Positions 7,938-16,693 of a DNA stretch of 64,000 bases are shown in pieces; position 1 is the first letter of the stretch, and every line of letters begins with the position of its first letter. This DNA comes from Bacteroidota bacterium (GTDB taxonomy: Bacteria; Bacteroidota; Bacteroidia; 2-12-FULL-35-15). The translations under genes were made by a program, and so were the position numbers. Under the pieces are notes generated by a model. The model ran no database searches and had not been told where the DNA came from. It saw nothing but the letters and a program-made list of their open reading frames with translations. Location of the stretch: positions 1-64,000 of the forward strand of contig JAOQAG010000039.1 in the NCBI GenBank assembly GCA_025963715.1. Direction: 5' to 3'.

Positions 7938-8714
7938 TTATTCTCCTTTAAATACCGGTTTTCTTTTCTCTAAAAATGCGCTTACGCCTTCGTTGTAATC
8001 ATGCGTTGCTGCAGCATGGATCTGCATGTCAGCTTCATATTCCAACTGTTGTATCAGCGAATTATTGATCGACTGGTTCAGTAATTTTTTGGTCATGCCG
8101 ATGGCTTTTGTCGGCAGATCGCTCACCGTTTTTGCAATTGCCAGCGCCTCTGTTTGCAGGTTGGCATCTTCCGTTACTTTATAAATCATTCCCATTTTTT
8201 CCGCATCAGCCGCCATAACCTTGTCGCCCAGCATCATCAATGCCGATGCTTTCCCATAGCCGATCAACCGCGGTAAAAAGAATGTTCCGCCGCTGTCCGG
8301 GATCAGTCCGATCTTGCTGAATGCCTGTATGAATGCAACGGAGCTTCCCGCGATCACAATGTCACACGCCAGTGCGATATTCGCGCCAGCACCAGCAGCA
8401 ACACCATTTACGGCACAGATCACCGGCTTTTCAATGGCGCGGATCTTTAAAATAATGGGATTATAATGTTCGCGAACAATGCGCTCAATGCCCGGCCCGC
8501 TCTTATCAATCGCTTCCGAAAGATCCTGCCCTGCACAAAACGCTTTTCCTTCGCCTGTTAAATAAACAGCACGTATGGCTTTATCATCGTGTGCTTTATC
8601 CAATGCATCCTGCAACTGCAAAGCCATCTCACGGTTAAAGCTGTTGAATTTATCCGGACGGTTCAGCGTGATCTTTAATACACTGCCGTCGATTTCCGTT
8701 TTAATAAATGTCAT
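7938..8714 (-). CDS. paaG: Crotonase-family isomerase PaaG (ring 1,2-epoxyphenylacetyl-CoA isomerase)
   Basis: A 258-residue enoyl-CoA hydratase/isomerase from the ATG at 8714. The oxyanion-hole stretches KAFCAGQDL and AAGAGANIALACD are present, and the motif IGLIPDSGGTFFLPR has the aspartate usual in PaaG where hydratases have glutamate. PaaG converts the epoxide of phenylacetyl-CoA to the oxepin. The longer frame starts at 8741, inside a -7 box TATATTTG (8739-8746), so the inner ATG is used. No separate PaaF-type hydratase was found in the window. Confidence 0.9.
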   Translation of the reverse strand: MTFIKTEIDGSVLKITLNRPDKFNSFNREMALQLQDALDKAHDDKAIRAVYLTGEGKAFCAGQDLSEAIDKSGPGIERIVREHYNPIILKIRAIEKPVICAVNGVAAGAGANIALACDIVIAGSSVAFIQAFSKIGLIPDSGGTFFLPRLIGYGKASALMMLGDKVMAADAEKMGMIYKVTEDANLQTEALAIAKTVSDLPTKAIGMTKKLLNQSINNSLIQQLEYEADMQIHAAATHDYNEGVSAFLEKRKPVFKGE

Positions 8715-8738
8715 TTGATTTCGTTTTTTTAGAGGAAT

Positions 8739-8746
8739 CAAATATA
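8739..8746 (-). promoter_or_regulatory. -7 promoter box (TATATTTG) for paaG
   Basis: Exact TAnnTTTG on the minus strand, 24 bp before the chosen ATG at 8714. It would drive the paaG, MORN-protein and paaH genes. Confidence 0.55.
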
Positions 8747-8823
8747 AGAAATTGATTTGAAGATAAATGGGTTTGGAGCGATAGAAAGGAAGTGAAATGC
8801 CTGTATTATAAGATTAGCTTTTT

Positions 8824-8938
8824 GCCACAGATTCACAGATTAAAAAATCACAAAAAGATTGCACGGATTCGTAAAAATCGCTTTGCGATTTTGTCTGTGA
8901 AATTAATTTTTTAAGCTAAAAATCTGTGAATCTGTGGC
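8824..8938. repeat. Dispersed palindromic repeat, family B copy 1
   Basis: A 115-bp element with ends GCCACAGATTCACAGATT and its reverse complement AATCTGTGAATCTGTGGC, enclosing AAAATCGCTTTGCGATTTT, a second palindrome. Copies of nearly the same length lie at 21879-21994 and 26152-26267, and a right half at 32161-32208. Confidence 0.9.
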
Positions 8939-8943
8939 TTGTG

Positions 8944-10461
8944 TTATTTTTTCACAAAGCTGATCTCGTAATTCGACCCATTTTTATTGGAATAATTCAT
9001 TTTAGCATCAATCTGCTCGATCAATGCATCCAGAATATCCAATCCTACAGAAGATTTAACGATCGCCGCCGGATCAAAGCCCGGCCCATTATCCCTGATC
9101 TTTAAAAATACCGTTTTGTTATTTTCGATTAGCGACAGCTCAATGACCCCGCTTTTTTGATTTTTAAACGCATGCTTGTAAGCATTCGTCACCAGCTCAT
9201 TCACGATCAGTGCAAGCGGAATGGCCGTGGAAACATCCAGCGAAATATCATTGATCGCTTTTACAATTTTGATCTCTTTTTCCGGATCATCAAATGACTT
9301 GAATAAATTATTTAAAATTTCCTCGATGTAAAATTTGAAATTTATATCCGAATACGATTTTGACTGGTAGAGCAGCTGATGTACCACAGCAATGGAATCC
9401 AGCCGGTTCCGGCCTTCCTGGAACAAGCTCCGGTGATACTCGTCTTTTGCTTTTTCCGACTGCAAATTCATCAGGCTGGAAATGATCGTCAGGTTATTTT
9501 TTACACGGTGATGCACTTCCTGCAGCAATACCTTTTGTTCGGCAAGCGCCTGTTCCAGCTCCGTACGTGCTTTCAGCTTCTCATTCGTTTCTATCGCCAG
9601 TGAAATGATCTGCGCGATCACCAATCCGAATTTTTGCTCCTGCAAATTCCATTCACGCGGTGTTTCCGTATGTTCGAAACACACCACCCCGATCATTTCT
9701 CCTTCAATGCGGATGGGAATATCCATCAATGAACGAATGTGAAAGGGCTCCAGGTAAAATTCCAGCAGCTCATCCGTTTTGTGATCGTTGTACACATCCG
9801 ATGTGATGATAATTTTTTCGGATTCAAATAATTTGAAATAATTCGGCATGGCAATGCGCGGCAAATTGGCCTGCGATAAAAATTTGTTCTGAACCGAATC
9901 AAAATTACCGATACAATGGATTTCAGAATGATCCTCATTGAACACCCATGCATTTACACGCTGCGTATCTACCGCACGGGAAGCCATTTCCAGGATCTCA
10001 TGCACCGCATCATCCAGCTTTCCGTCCCTGATCTTCCGCGATTTTGAAAGCGCTTCCACCGTTAATGTCTTGCGTAAAATATCTTTCCGGATGCGTTGAT
10101 AAGGCGTATTATCCTTGATGTACAGCAAAAAGCGTGCATCTGTATGCGCATCTTCATTTTTCAACAAACGCACCCGCGCTGTAAAACACGAGCCGTCTTT
10201 TCTTGTTAATTCAGTATGAAAAACAATAGATTCAGCATGTTCAGCCGCTTCAATTATTTTTTGCAATTCATTTTTCTTCTCCGGGAATAATTCCTCCAGC
10301 GAACGGCTCATTAATTCTGCTTTTGAAAAACCAATGAGGTCAATAAAATAATTACTCGTAAAGATCAGTTGATGTTCCTTATTCAAAGCAATCACGCCTT
10401 CGGTAAAATGATCAAGAATATTGGAAGTGGAAGAGATGATGTCGTTTTCGGAGAAAGGCAT
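8944..10461 (-). CDS. PAS-GAF sensor histidine kinase (HisKA_2 type)
   Basis: A 505-residue soluble kinase with no membrane segment. A PAS domain covers about 10-125, a GAF domain about 150-290, then a short coil. The phosphoacceptor box is LLQEVHHRVKNNL, the hallmark of the HisKA_2 family, followed by an ATP-binding domain with N-box IVNELVTNAYKHAF and G-box DNGPGFDP. No response regulator is adjacent, so the partner must be elsewhere. It lies between paaD and paaG in the same orientation. Cytoplasmic PAS and GAF domains could sense a pathway compound or redox state, but this is inference from position. Confidence 0.85.
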   Translation of the reverse strand: MPFSENDIISSTSNILDHFTEGVIALNKEHQLIFTSNYFIDLIGFSKAELMSRSLEELFPEKKNELQKIIEAAEHAESIVFHTELTRKDGSCFTARVRLLKNEDAHTDARFLLYIKDNTPYQRIRKDILRKTLTVEALSKSRKIRDGKLDDAVHEILEMASRAVDTQRVNAWVFNEDHSEIHCIGNFDSVQNKFLSQANLPRIAMPNYFKLFESEKIIITSDVYNDHKTDELLEFYLEPFHIRSLMDIPIRIEGEMIGVVCFEHTETPREWNLQEQKFGLVIAQIISLAIETNEKLKARTELEQALAEQKVLLQEVHHRVKNNLTIISSLMNLQSEKAKDEYHRSLFQEGRNRLDSIAVVHQLLYQSKSYSDINFKFYIEEILNNLFKSFDDPEKEIKIVKAINDISLDVSTAIPLALIVNELVTNAYKHAFKNQKSGVIELSLIENNKTVFLKIRDNGPGFDPAAIVKSSVGLDILDALIEQIDAKMNYSNKNGSNYEISFVKK

Positions 10462-10528
10462 TTAGTAGGCTATTTTTCGGTTTTCATAGTAAATTTATGA
10501 TTATTTATCGAAAAACAAAAAAATAAAA

Positions 10529-11023
10529 TCAGATGCATTTAAAATAATCGAAGGGTTCCTTACAATCGTTGCAACGGTATAATGCTTTGCAGGCGGTGGA
10601 ACCAAACTGGGAGATCATACTCACATTTTCGGAGCCGCATTGCGGACATTTTAAATGCCGCTCTTTTCCCATCAATACACCTTTGTCAATGCTGGTACGT
10701 TCCGGCGGCGCAATGCCGTAAGCACGCAATTTTTCTTTGGCAACATCACTGATCCAGTCAGTGGTCCAGGCCGGAGAATACACCAGCTCCACCTTCACAT
10801 TTTCAATTCCTATTTCTTTCAGCCTGATGCGGATATCGTCCTCGATCACTTTCATCGCCGGGCAGCCGGAATACGTGGGCGTGATCACTACCGTACACAG
10901 TCCGTCTTCCATTTTCACATCGCGTAAAATCCCCAGCTCGATGATGTTGATCACAGGAATTTCAGGATCCGGAATTTCCGAAAGGAGCTTGAAAATTTGG
11001 TCGGTATTAATAATTGAATTCAT
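10529..11023 (-). CDS. paaD: Phenylacetyl-CoA epoxidase subunit PaaD
   Basis: 164 residues from the ATG at 11023. The N-terminal part is a MIP18/DUF59 domain (LLSEIPDPEIPVINIIELGI, then YSGCPAMKVIEDDI), and the C-terminal part has a four-cysteine knuckle CPQCGSENV...CNDCK. PaaD is thought to help mature the di-iron oxygenase or its FeS partner. A longer frame to 11068 would run into a TCTCTGTGTTAAA repeat and is not favoured. It follows paaC by about 100 bp. Confidence 0.92.
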   Translation of the reverse strand: MNSIINTDQIFKLLSEIPDPEIPVINIIELGILRDVKMEDGLCTVVITPTYSGCPAMKVIEDDIRIRLKEIGIENVKVELVYSPAWTTDWISDVAKEKLRAYGIAPPERTSIDKGVLMGKERHLKCPQCGSENVSMISQFGSTACKALYRCNDCKEPFDYFKCI

Positions 11024-11122
11024 TATGTAATTTTTTAACACAGAGAAACAGGGTTTACAGAGCTTCACAGAGTTTTTTTCTCCCTGAAACTCTTTTTTAC
11101 TCAGTGGCCTCTGTGTTAAGAG

Positions 11123-11881
11123 CTACCATTGAGCGCCCGGGAACGAGCGGTGTACGCTCTGCATTTCGGCCAGTAAAAAACCTAAATGCTCAGAATGTTT
11201 GCCTTCCCTGCTGCCTTTTTGTTTAAAATTTGTGGTTGGGATCTGTAATGTGGCTTCCGCGATCACTTCTTTTACGCGGGTTTCCCACTGTGTTCTTATT
11301 TTTTCGAGGTCGGCTGCAACACCTTCTTTGATCAGCAGTGCATCCACCTCATCCATATCAAAAAACTCGTTGGTAAACATCCACAGATCGTTCAATGCGG
11401 TTTGCATACGCTCGTGGCTTTCTTCCGTTCCATTACCCAAACGGTACATCCATTCGGTGGTATGGCGCAGGTGATAGGTGATCTCTTTATGCGACTTAAC
11501 AGCAAGCGCTGCAATCGTTTCGTCTTTACTGGATTTTAATGCTTCGTATAAATAAAAAGTGTACACATCGTACAAAAACTGACGCGCGATCGTTGCTGCG
11601 TAATCTCCGTTCGGTTGCTCCGTCATCAGTAAATTCCGGAATTCGCGCTCACCGCGTAAAAATGCAAGATCATCTTCCGTTCTGCCTTTTCCTTCTACTT
11701 CAGCCGCATACGTTAGCAAGGCCGTTGCATTTCCTACAAAATCAAGCGCAATGTTGATCAGTGCAATGTCTTCTTCCAGGATCGGGCCTGCACCACACCA
11801 TTCGGATAAACGATGGCCGATGATCAGGTTACTGTCGCCCAGGCGTAATAAATATTGAAATTTTGCTTCTTGTAAATTCAT
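11123..11881 (-). CDS. paaC: Phenylacetyl-CoA epoxidase structural subunit PaaC
   Basis: 252 residues from the ATG at 11881, beginning MNLQEAKFQYLLRLGDSNLI. This ferritin-like subunit pairs with PaaA but carries no di-iron centre; IGHRLSEWCGAGPILEEDIALINIALD is characteristic. The open frame continues 43 codons upstream to 12010, but that extension is translated from a dispersed repeat (GTTCAAAGTTTGC) and is not real. The gap to paaB (223 bp) is filled by repeats. Confidence 0.93.
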   Translation of the reverse strand: MNLQEAKFQYLLRLGDSNLIIGHRLSEWCGAGPILEEDIALINIALDFVGNATALLTYAAEVEGKGRTEDDLAFLRGEREFRNLLMTEQPNGDYAATIARQFLYDVYTFYLYEALKSSKDETIAALAVKSHKEITYHLRHTTEWMYRLGNGTEESHERMQTALNDLWMFTNEFFDMDEVDALLIKEGVAADLEKIRTQWETRVKEVIAEATLQIPTTNFKQKGSREGKHSEHLGFLLAEMQSVHRSFPGAQW

Positions 11882-12104
11882 GTTTAGTTTAAAGTTCAAA
11901 GTTTGCAAGTTCAAAGTTTGCTGTGTGTGCTCCTTCGGAGCCTTTTTTACCACGAAGGCACTAAGGCGCAAAAGGAAATAAAAAAGCGGCTCTGAATAAA
12001 ATCTGGTCACACAAATTTATATATCTATATCAAAGACGGCTTTACACAGATTCGTAATTTCGTTCCTGTTCCTGCCCGAATCGTTCAGGCGGGCGTTATC
12101 TGTA
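11882..12104. repeat. Repeat-filled gap between paaB and paaC
   Basis: Contains TTTAAAGTTCAAAGTTTGC (also at 15006, 28310 and 36189), CACGAAGGCACTAAGGCGC and, at about 12051-12102, a family D element with the hairpin CCTGCCCGAATCGTTCAGGCGG. The family D element recurs in opposite orientation at 15056-15116. No gene is visible. Confidence 0.75.
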
Positions 12105-12395
12105 CTATAGATATTTTACGCCTTCCGGGATTTTGTAAAAAGTCGGGTGACGGTACGGTTTATCATTTGAAGGTTCAAAAAATGAACCCTGGTCTTCCGG
12201 ACTGGAAGCCGAAATTGCATTTGCAGGAACCACCCAAATGCTGATCCCTTCACTTCTGCGTGTATATACATCACGTGCATTCTGGATCGCCATTTCAGCA
12301 TCCGTTGCATGCACATTTCCTACATGTTTGTGTGGTATTCCCGGGTTTGCCTGCACAAATACTTCCCATACCGGCCATTGTGAATCTTGACTCAT
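12105..12395 (-). CDS. paaB: Phenylacetyl-CoA epoxidase subunit PaaB
   Basis: A 96-residue protein of the PaaB family; WPVWEVFVQANPGIPHKHVG at the N-terminus and the repeat-ending ARDVYTRRSEGISIWVV are characteristic. PaaB links the PaaAC oxygenase heterodimers into the active complex. It lies 141 bp after paaA; the gap contains a low-complexity TTTATTTTTTGTC tract. Confidence 0.93.
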   Translation of the reverse strand: MSQDSQWPVWEVFVQANPGIPHKHVGNVHATDAEMAIQNARDVYTRRSEGISIWVVPANAISASSPEDQGSFFEPSNDKPYRHPTFYKIPEGVKYL

Positions 12396-12536
12396 AATTT
12401 TATTTAGTACTTAGTGATTAGTCGTTAGTAATTAGCTGCTATGTGTTGCTTGCCGGAAATTGAATATTTTAACTTCTTGCCTGCTATTGCTTTTTTATTT
12501 TTTGTCTATTGTCGGCTTGCCTGTTTGTCGACTTTT

Positions 12537-13472
12537 TTAAGCTGCTTTCAGTTTTTTCTTCTCTGCATATGCCAATGCTGCATCGCGCACCCAGCGGCCT
12601 TTTTTATCGGCATCCGAACGGGCTTTCAAACGTTTTGCATTGCAAGGACCATTTCCTTTGATCACCTCAAAAAATTCGTCCCAGTTAATCGGGCCATGGG
12701 TATAATGACCGGTTGTTTCGTCAAATTTCAGGTCTTTATCCGGAAGCGACAAACCAATAAAATCAGCTTGCGGCACGGTTCTGTCAATAAAACGCTGACG
12801 AATGGCATCATTGCTTTCCATTTTCACTTTCCAGCGCATCAATTGGTCGCTGTTCGGCGATTGATCATCACTTGGTCCCAGCATCATGATCGCAGGCCAC
12901 CACCAGCGGTTAAGCGCATCCTGTGCCATTGCTTTTTGTTCCGGCGTGCCTTGTGCCAAATGCATCATGATCTCGTATCCCTGGCGGTTGTGAAAACTTT
13001 CCTCCTTGCAGATCCGCACCATTGCACGGCTGTATGGCCCGTAAGAACCACGTGCCAATGCCGTCTGGTTCATGATCGCAGCGCCATCCACTAACCAGCC
13101 GATAGCCCCGATATCCGCCCAGGTAAGCGTAGGGTAATTAAAAATACTTGAATATTTTGCTTTGCCGGTGTGCAGTTGCTCCAGCAATTCCGTACGGTCG
13201 ATTCCCAATGTTTCAGTAGCGCTGTACAGATACAAGCCATGTCCGGCCTCATCCTGTACTTTTGCCAGTAAAATGGCTTTGCGGCGCAGACTTGGTGCAC
13301 GGGTGATCCAGTTTCCTTCCGGCAGCATCCCTACAATTTCGGAATGCGCATGCTGGCTCATCATCCGGATCAGCTGCTTGCGGTATGCTTCCGGCATCCA
13401 GTCTTTCGGCTCTATTTTAACGCCCGAAGCAATTTTTGCTTCAAAAGCTTCTATTTGTTTTTGATCTTCCAT
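12537..13472 (-). CDS. paaA: Phenylacetyl-CoA epoxidase catalytic subunit PaaA
   Basis: 311 residues from the ATG at 13472 ([10 protein letters not shown]). A TTG eight codons upstream could extend it but ATG is more likely. This ferritin-like di-iron subunit epoxidises the ring of phenylacetyl-CoA. Iron ligands appear in [15 protein letters not shown] and [15 protein letters not shown]. It is separated from paaE by 420 bp with a terminator, so it probably has its own promoter; only a weak GATCTTTG box was seen near 13544. Confidence 0.95.
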   Translation of the reverse strand: MEDQKQIEAFEAKIASGVKIEPKDWMPEAYRKQLIRMMSQHAHSEIVGMLPEGNWITRAPSLRRKAILLAKVQDEAGHGLYLYSATETLGIDRTELLEQLHTGKAKYSSIFNYPTLTWADIGAIGWLVDGAAIMNQTALARGSYGPYSRAMVRICKEESFHNRQGYEIMMHLAQGTPEQKAMAQDALNRWWWPAIMMLGPSDDQSPNSDQLMRWKVKMESNDAIRQRFIDRTVPQADFIGLSLPDKDLKFDETTGHYTHGPINWDEFFEVIKGNGPCNAKRLKARSDADKKGRWVRDAALAYAEKKKLKAA

Positions 13473-13699
13473 AATTCCAGGTAGTTGAGGATACAATTAT
13501 ACTAAAACTAAGCTATAAAAAAAATGATTTTATATCCTGTCACAAAGATCGTCATTATTTTACAATTATTGAAACAGTTTTAAGGCCGATTTGTTGAGGG
13601 AAATAAGGCAAAAGAAAGGCTCAATTCGAAAGTTCCAATGCGGAAGTAAAATAAGAAAGATGATCGTAGTGTGGCTTTGCCGGAAGAGTTTAAAAAGAA

Positions 13700-13888
13700 G
13701 GCGGAATGCGGAAGTTCCATTTCGGAAGTAAAAAAGAAAGAAAAATGAAATGCAGAAGTAAAAAATAACGCAAAAAAAATCCCCGGAAACTATCCGGGGA
13801 AATTTAGTTATTCTTTAACACTTTTACCTTCTGCCTTATTTTTTCACACAATACGTCAACTTCCGAAATGGAACTTCCGCATTCCGCC
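13700..13888. repeat. Perfect 30-bp inverted repeat flanking the paaE terminator
   Basis: Left arm 13700-13729 begins GGCGGAATGCGGAAGTTCC; right arm 13859-13888 is its exact reverse complement, and a few further bases pair outward. The arms bracket a 129-base centre containing an intrinsic terminator. Confidence 0.88.
13772..13800 (-). terminator. Intrinsic terminator after paaE
   Basis: On the minus strand TCCCCGG pairs with CCGGGGA around a seven-base loop, then eight T. No T run follows on the plus strand, so it serves the minus-strand gene paaE, 93 bp upstream. Confidence 0.85.
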
Positions 13889-13892
13889 TTTT

Positions 13893-14963
13893 CTACAACC
13901 CTTTATCGTAATTTACCACTACTGTATCTGTTGTAGGACGGCTTTGGCAGGTAAGGATAAATCCTTGTTTTACTTCGGAAGCGGATAGTGCATAATTCAC
14001 AGCCATATCCACTTTACCTTCCTGCAGCAAAGCGCGGCAGGTACAGCAGGAACCACCCTGGCAGGCATACGGTGCATCCAGTCCAATACGGATGGCTGCT
14101 TCCAGGATCGTTTCATTTTCTTCCAATACCACTTCACGCTCATCGCCATCCAGGATAATGGTTGCTTTTGCTCCGGCAGCTGTTTCAATCGCCGGTTTTA
14201 GATCTTCGGCATTTACAGGCGCGGTAAAATATTCGATGTGAATTTGCGTTTCCGGCACATTCAATTCCTTTAAAGATGCCATCACATTGTCCATCATCGG
14301 CCCCGGACCGCATACAAAATACTCATTGTGAGCGCCCAACTCTATATAATTTTTGATCAGGGCCAGGTTCTTTTCCTTTGTCATCATTCCCTGCAACAAC
14401 TCGGGATGACCAGCAGGTGCGGCATTCAATACATGGATCACATTCAGGCGATCTGCATTTTGTACGGCCAGCAATTCTATTTGTTTTTTGAAGATCACGG
14501 ATGCTTCATCGTTGTTCCCATAAAATAAGGTAATGCGACTGTTTGGTTCCGCTTTCAAAACGGTTTTTAAAATGGATAACATCGGCGTGATCCCGCTTCC
14601 GCCACCAAAAAGGATATAATTTTTTTTGTTGGCAGCATTCATCTCCGAGTAAAAATTTCCCATCGGCGTCATCACATCGATCATATCGCCGGGTTTTGTT
14701 TTATCGTTGATCCAACCGGAAACCTTCCCCAAATGCACTTTTTTTATAGCTACGCGTAATTCGTTTTCATCAAGCGGGCTGCTGCAAATAGAATAAGATC
14801 TTCTTACTTCTTCTCCGTTGATCATCAATTTGAGCGTTAAATACTGGCCTTGTTTATAGCTGTATTCCTGTTTTAAGGACGCTGGCACTTCAAATGCAAC
14901 AGAAACAGCATCAGCGGTTTCACGTACTACGTCAATTACTTTTAATGAATGGAATTTCGACAT
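13893..14963 (-). CDS. paaE: Phenylacetyl-CoA epoxidase reductase subunit PaaE
   Basis: A 356-residue flavoprotein reductase that passes electrons from NADPH to PaaAC. FAD motif RRSYSICSSPLDE, nucleotide-binding GGGSGITPMLSIL and VCGPGPMMDNV, and a C-terminal plant-type 2Fe-2S domain with CQGGSCCTC and a distal cysteine in ILTCQSRP. It is the first gene of the cluster in transcription order and is followed by a terminator, so it is likely a separate transcript from paaA. Confidence 0.94.
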   Translation of the reverse strand: MSKFHSLKVIDVVRETADAVSVAFEVPASLKQEYSYKQGQYLTLKLMINGEEVRRSYSICSSPLDENELRVAIKKVHLGKVSGWINDKTKPGDMIDVMTPMGNFYSEMNAANKKNYILFGGGSGITPMLSILKTVLKAEPNSRITLFYGNNDEASVIFKKQIELLAVQNADRLNVIHVLNAAPAGHPELLQGMMTKEKNLALIKNYIELGAHNEYFVCGPGPMMDNVMASLKELNVPETQIHIEYFTAPVNAEDLKPAIETAAGAKATIILDGDEREVVLEENETILEAAIRIGLDAPYACQGGSCCTCRALLQEGKVDMAVNYALSASEVKQGFILTCQSRPTTDTVVVNYDKGL

Positions 14964-15433
14964 TTTTATATTTCTTGTTTTAAGCCCGCGAATTTACAAT
15001 TTATATGAAAGAGTTCAAAGTTCAAAGTTCAAAAGTTTAAAGTTTGCTGTGGGTACTGATAACGCCCGCCTGAACGATTCGGGCAGGAACAGGAACGAAT
15101 TTTACGAATCCAGGTGAAAAAATAGTTTAAAGTTTGCCGGGTGTGCTGCTTCGCAGCTGCTTTTTACCACGAAGCGCAAATAAGGAAATAAAAATTAGTT
15201 GTTTCGGTGGGCTTTGGCCACACTGAATTTATATTCACTGCATTTATAAACACAGTTCGGGTATAGCCCCCTCTCTTCCGGAGAGGGGATGAAGGGGAGA
15301 GGTCCACACACAGATTAGTATATTAGTACAAATTGGTATTTAGTAGATCCACAGATTCGTTGTCATCCTGAGCTTGTCGAAGGACGTTCCTGTTCGTTAT
15401 CCGTATATGTACAAATTAGTATCTTGCGCCTTC
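14964..15433. repeat. Repeat-rich divergent gap between paaE and the acyltransferase gene
   Basis: Contains GTTCAAAGTTCAAAAGTTTA (15012 on), a family D copy at 15056-15116 with CGCCCGCCTGAACGATTCGG, a TTTACCACGAAGCGCAAA segment, a small hairpin CCCCTCTCTTCCGGAGAGGGG near 15270, a family A fragment TGTCATCCTGAGCTTGTCG (15360 on) and a TTCGTTATCCGTA end. No gene is visible. Promoters for both neighbours must lie here but no perfect -7 box was found. Confidence 0.7.
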
Positions 15434-16597
15434 ATGCCACTACAACAAACAAAGATCTTTTTTCCTCACCTGGATGGTTTGCGCTTCATCGCCTTTTTTG
15501 CTGTATTTATCAATCATGCCTTCGGTTGCCTCGATTACATCAATTACAATGGCACCTACAATTTCATTCGAAGCCGTTATTTATTGAGCGGCGATTTAGG
15601 TGTCAGTCTTTTTTTTGTACTCAGCGGATTCCTGATCACCTATCTTTTATTAAAAGAAAAAGAACTGAATGGAAAAATAAACATCCCGCACTTTTATTTG
15701 CGCAGGATCTTACGCATCTGGCCGGTATATTTTTTTGTGGTGGGATTGTGCCTTTTTATGTTCCCGCTTTTCGCGAACAGTATCCCGGCAAACTTTCCCA
15801 TCGGTGTTTCCACCAAACAATTAAATCCCTGGTTTTACGCCACTTTCACAGGAAATTTTGATTACCTCTATAATGGAATTACCAATGTGCTGATCGGAAT
15901 TTTATGGTCGGTTTCGGTGGAAGAACAATTTTATTTATTCTGGCCATTGCTCGTTGCATTTATTCCACGTAAGTATTTATTGCCGGTATTCATCAGCGTT
16001 ATTTTAGGTTCCATTGCCTTCCGCTTTTGGGGATCGCAGGGCGGCAGTGCCTTGATCCTGAAATACCATTCTCTTTCATCCATGTCGGACCTGGCAACCG
16101 GCGCCGTGCTTGCTTTTTTATGCACCAGCGAGCGTTTCACCGCTAAAATAAAAAACACACCGCGCTGGCTCATCATTTTAATGTATGTATTGTTTATCAT
16201 TATTGTTCCCTATCGCGGCCTCACCTGGAAGTTGGGCGTACATTATGTGCTGGCGGCTTCCATCCTGCCGGTGATCATTTCTTCTTTTTTTGCATTTTTT
16301 ATCATGGAACAAAATTATGCAGAGCGGTCGTTTTACAAGCTGGGTAATTTTAAATTTATTTCTTCCCTCGGAAAATATACTTACGGCATGTATTGTTACC
16401 ACATGATGATCTTCTTCCTCGTACTTTATACTTTTTATACATTCGGAGCAGATGTATCGCATCCGCACAAATTCCAGTTTATTTTAGAAATAGTGATTTC
16501 GTTTGTCTGCACAATTTTATTTTCAAAATTCAGTTACAGGTATATCGAAAGCAATTTCTTAAAGCTCAAAAACCGCTTTGCTACCATTGTTAAATAA
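15434..16597 (+). CDS. Acyltransferase of the OafA/YrhL family (membrane)
   Basis: 387 residues from the ATG at 15434 (MPLQQTKIFFPHLDGLRFIAF). A TTG 60 bp upstream would extend it into the repeat and is rejected. The acyltransferase-3 signature is clear: HLDGLRFIAFFAVFINHAF with the catalytic-type histidine, then LGVSLFFVLSGFLITYLL and ILWSVSVEEQFYLFWP. About ten membrane segments. Members O-acetylate surface polysaccharides or glycolipids at the inner membrane. No glycan cluster is adjacent, so the acceptor is unknown. Confidence 0.88.
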   Translation: MPLQQTKIFFPHLDGLRFIAFFAVFINHAFGCLDYINYNGTYNFIRSRYLLSGDLGVSLFFVLSGFLITYLLLKEKELNGKINIPHFYLRRILRIWPVYFFVVGLCLFMFPLFANSIPANFPIGVSTKQLNPWFYATFTGNFDYLYNGITNVLIGILWSVSVEEQFYLFWPLLVAFIPRKYLLPVFISVILGSIAFRFWGSQGGSALILKYHSLSSMSDLATGAVLAFLCTSERFTAKIKNTPRWLIILMYVLFIIIVPYRGLTWKLGVHYVLAASILPVIISSFFAFFIMEQNYAERSFYKLGNFKFISSLGKYTYGMYCYHMMIFFLVLYTFYTFGADVSHPHKFQFILEIVISFVCTILFSKFSYRYIESNFLKLKNRFATIVK

Positions 16598-16659
16598 TGC
16601 ATCTGAATTTTTAGAAAATACAGGCATATTTTATTGATTTCCATTTGCCCTGTAATTAT

Positions 16660-16667
16660 TATCTTTG
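16660..16667 (+). promoter_or_regulatory. -7 promoter box (TATCTTTG) for the lipoprotein gene
   Basis: Exact TAnnTTTG, 27 bp before the ATG at 16694, with a TTG at 16634-16636 (23-bp spacing) as a possible -33 element. Confidence 0.6.
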
Positions 16668-16693
16668 AAACCGATAAAACTTATAACCCAAAC

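Larger units (their letters stand above)
13473..13892. other. Gap between paaE and paaA
   Basis: Non-coding. Holds the 30-bp inverted repeat with arms at 13700-13729 and 13859-13888, the paaE terminator between them, and extra degenerate copies of ATGCGGAAGT near 13636 and 13751. Confidence 0.7.

Noticed and set aside
11882-12010. N-terminal extension of PaaC to 12010
   Set aside because: The added 43 residues come from a dispersed repeat and precede the conserved PaaC start.
12441-13094. 217-residue plus-strand frame opposite paaA
   Set aside because: Antisense to paaA, which shows the di-iron motifs; amino-acid composition (Cys, Phe, His rich) is that of a shadow.
13473-13892. Small RNA gene between paaE and paaA
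   Set aside because: Only the inverted repeat and one terminator are visible; no promoter box or conserved structure beyond these supports an RNA gene.
15374-15433. N-terminal extension of the acyltransferase
   Set aside because: Starts at a TTG within family A and D repeat sequence; the conserved family start begins at the ATG at 15434.
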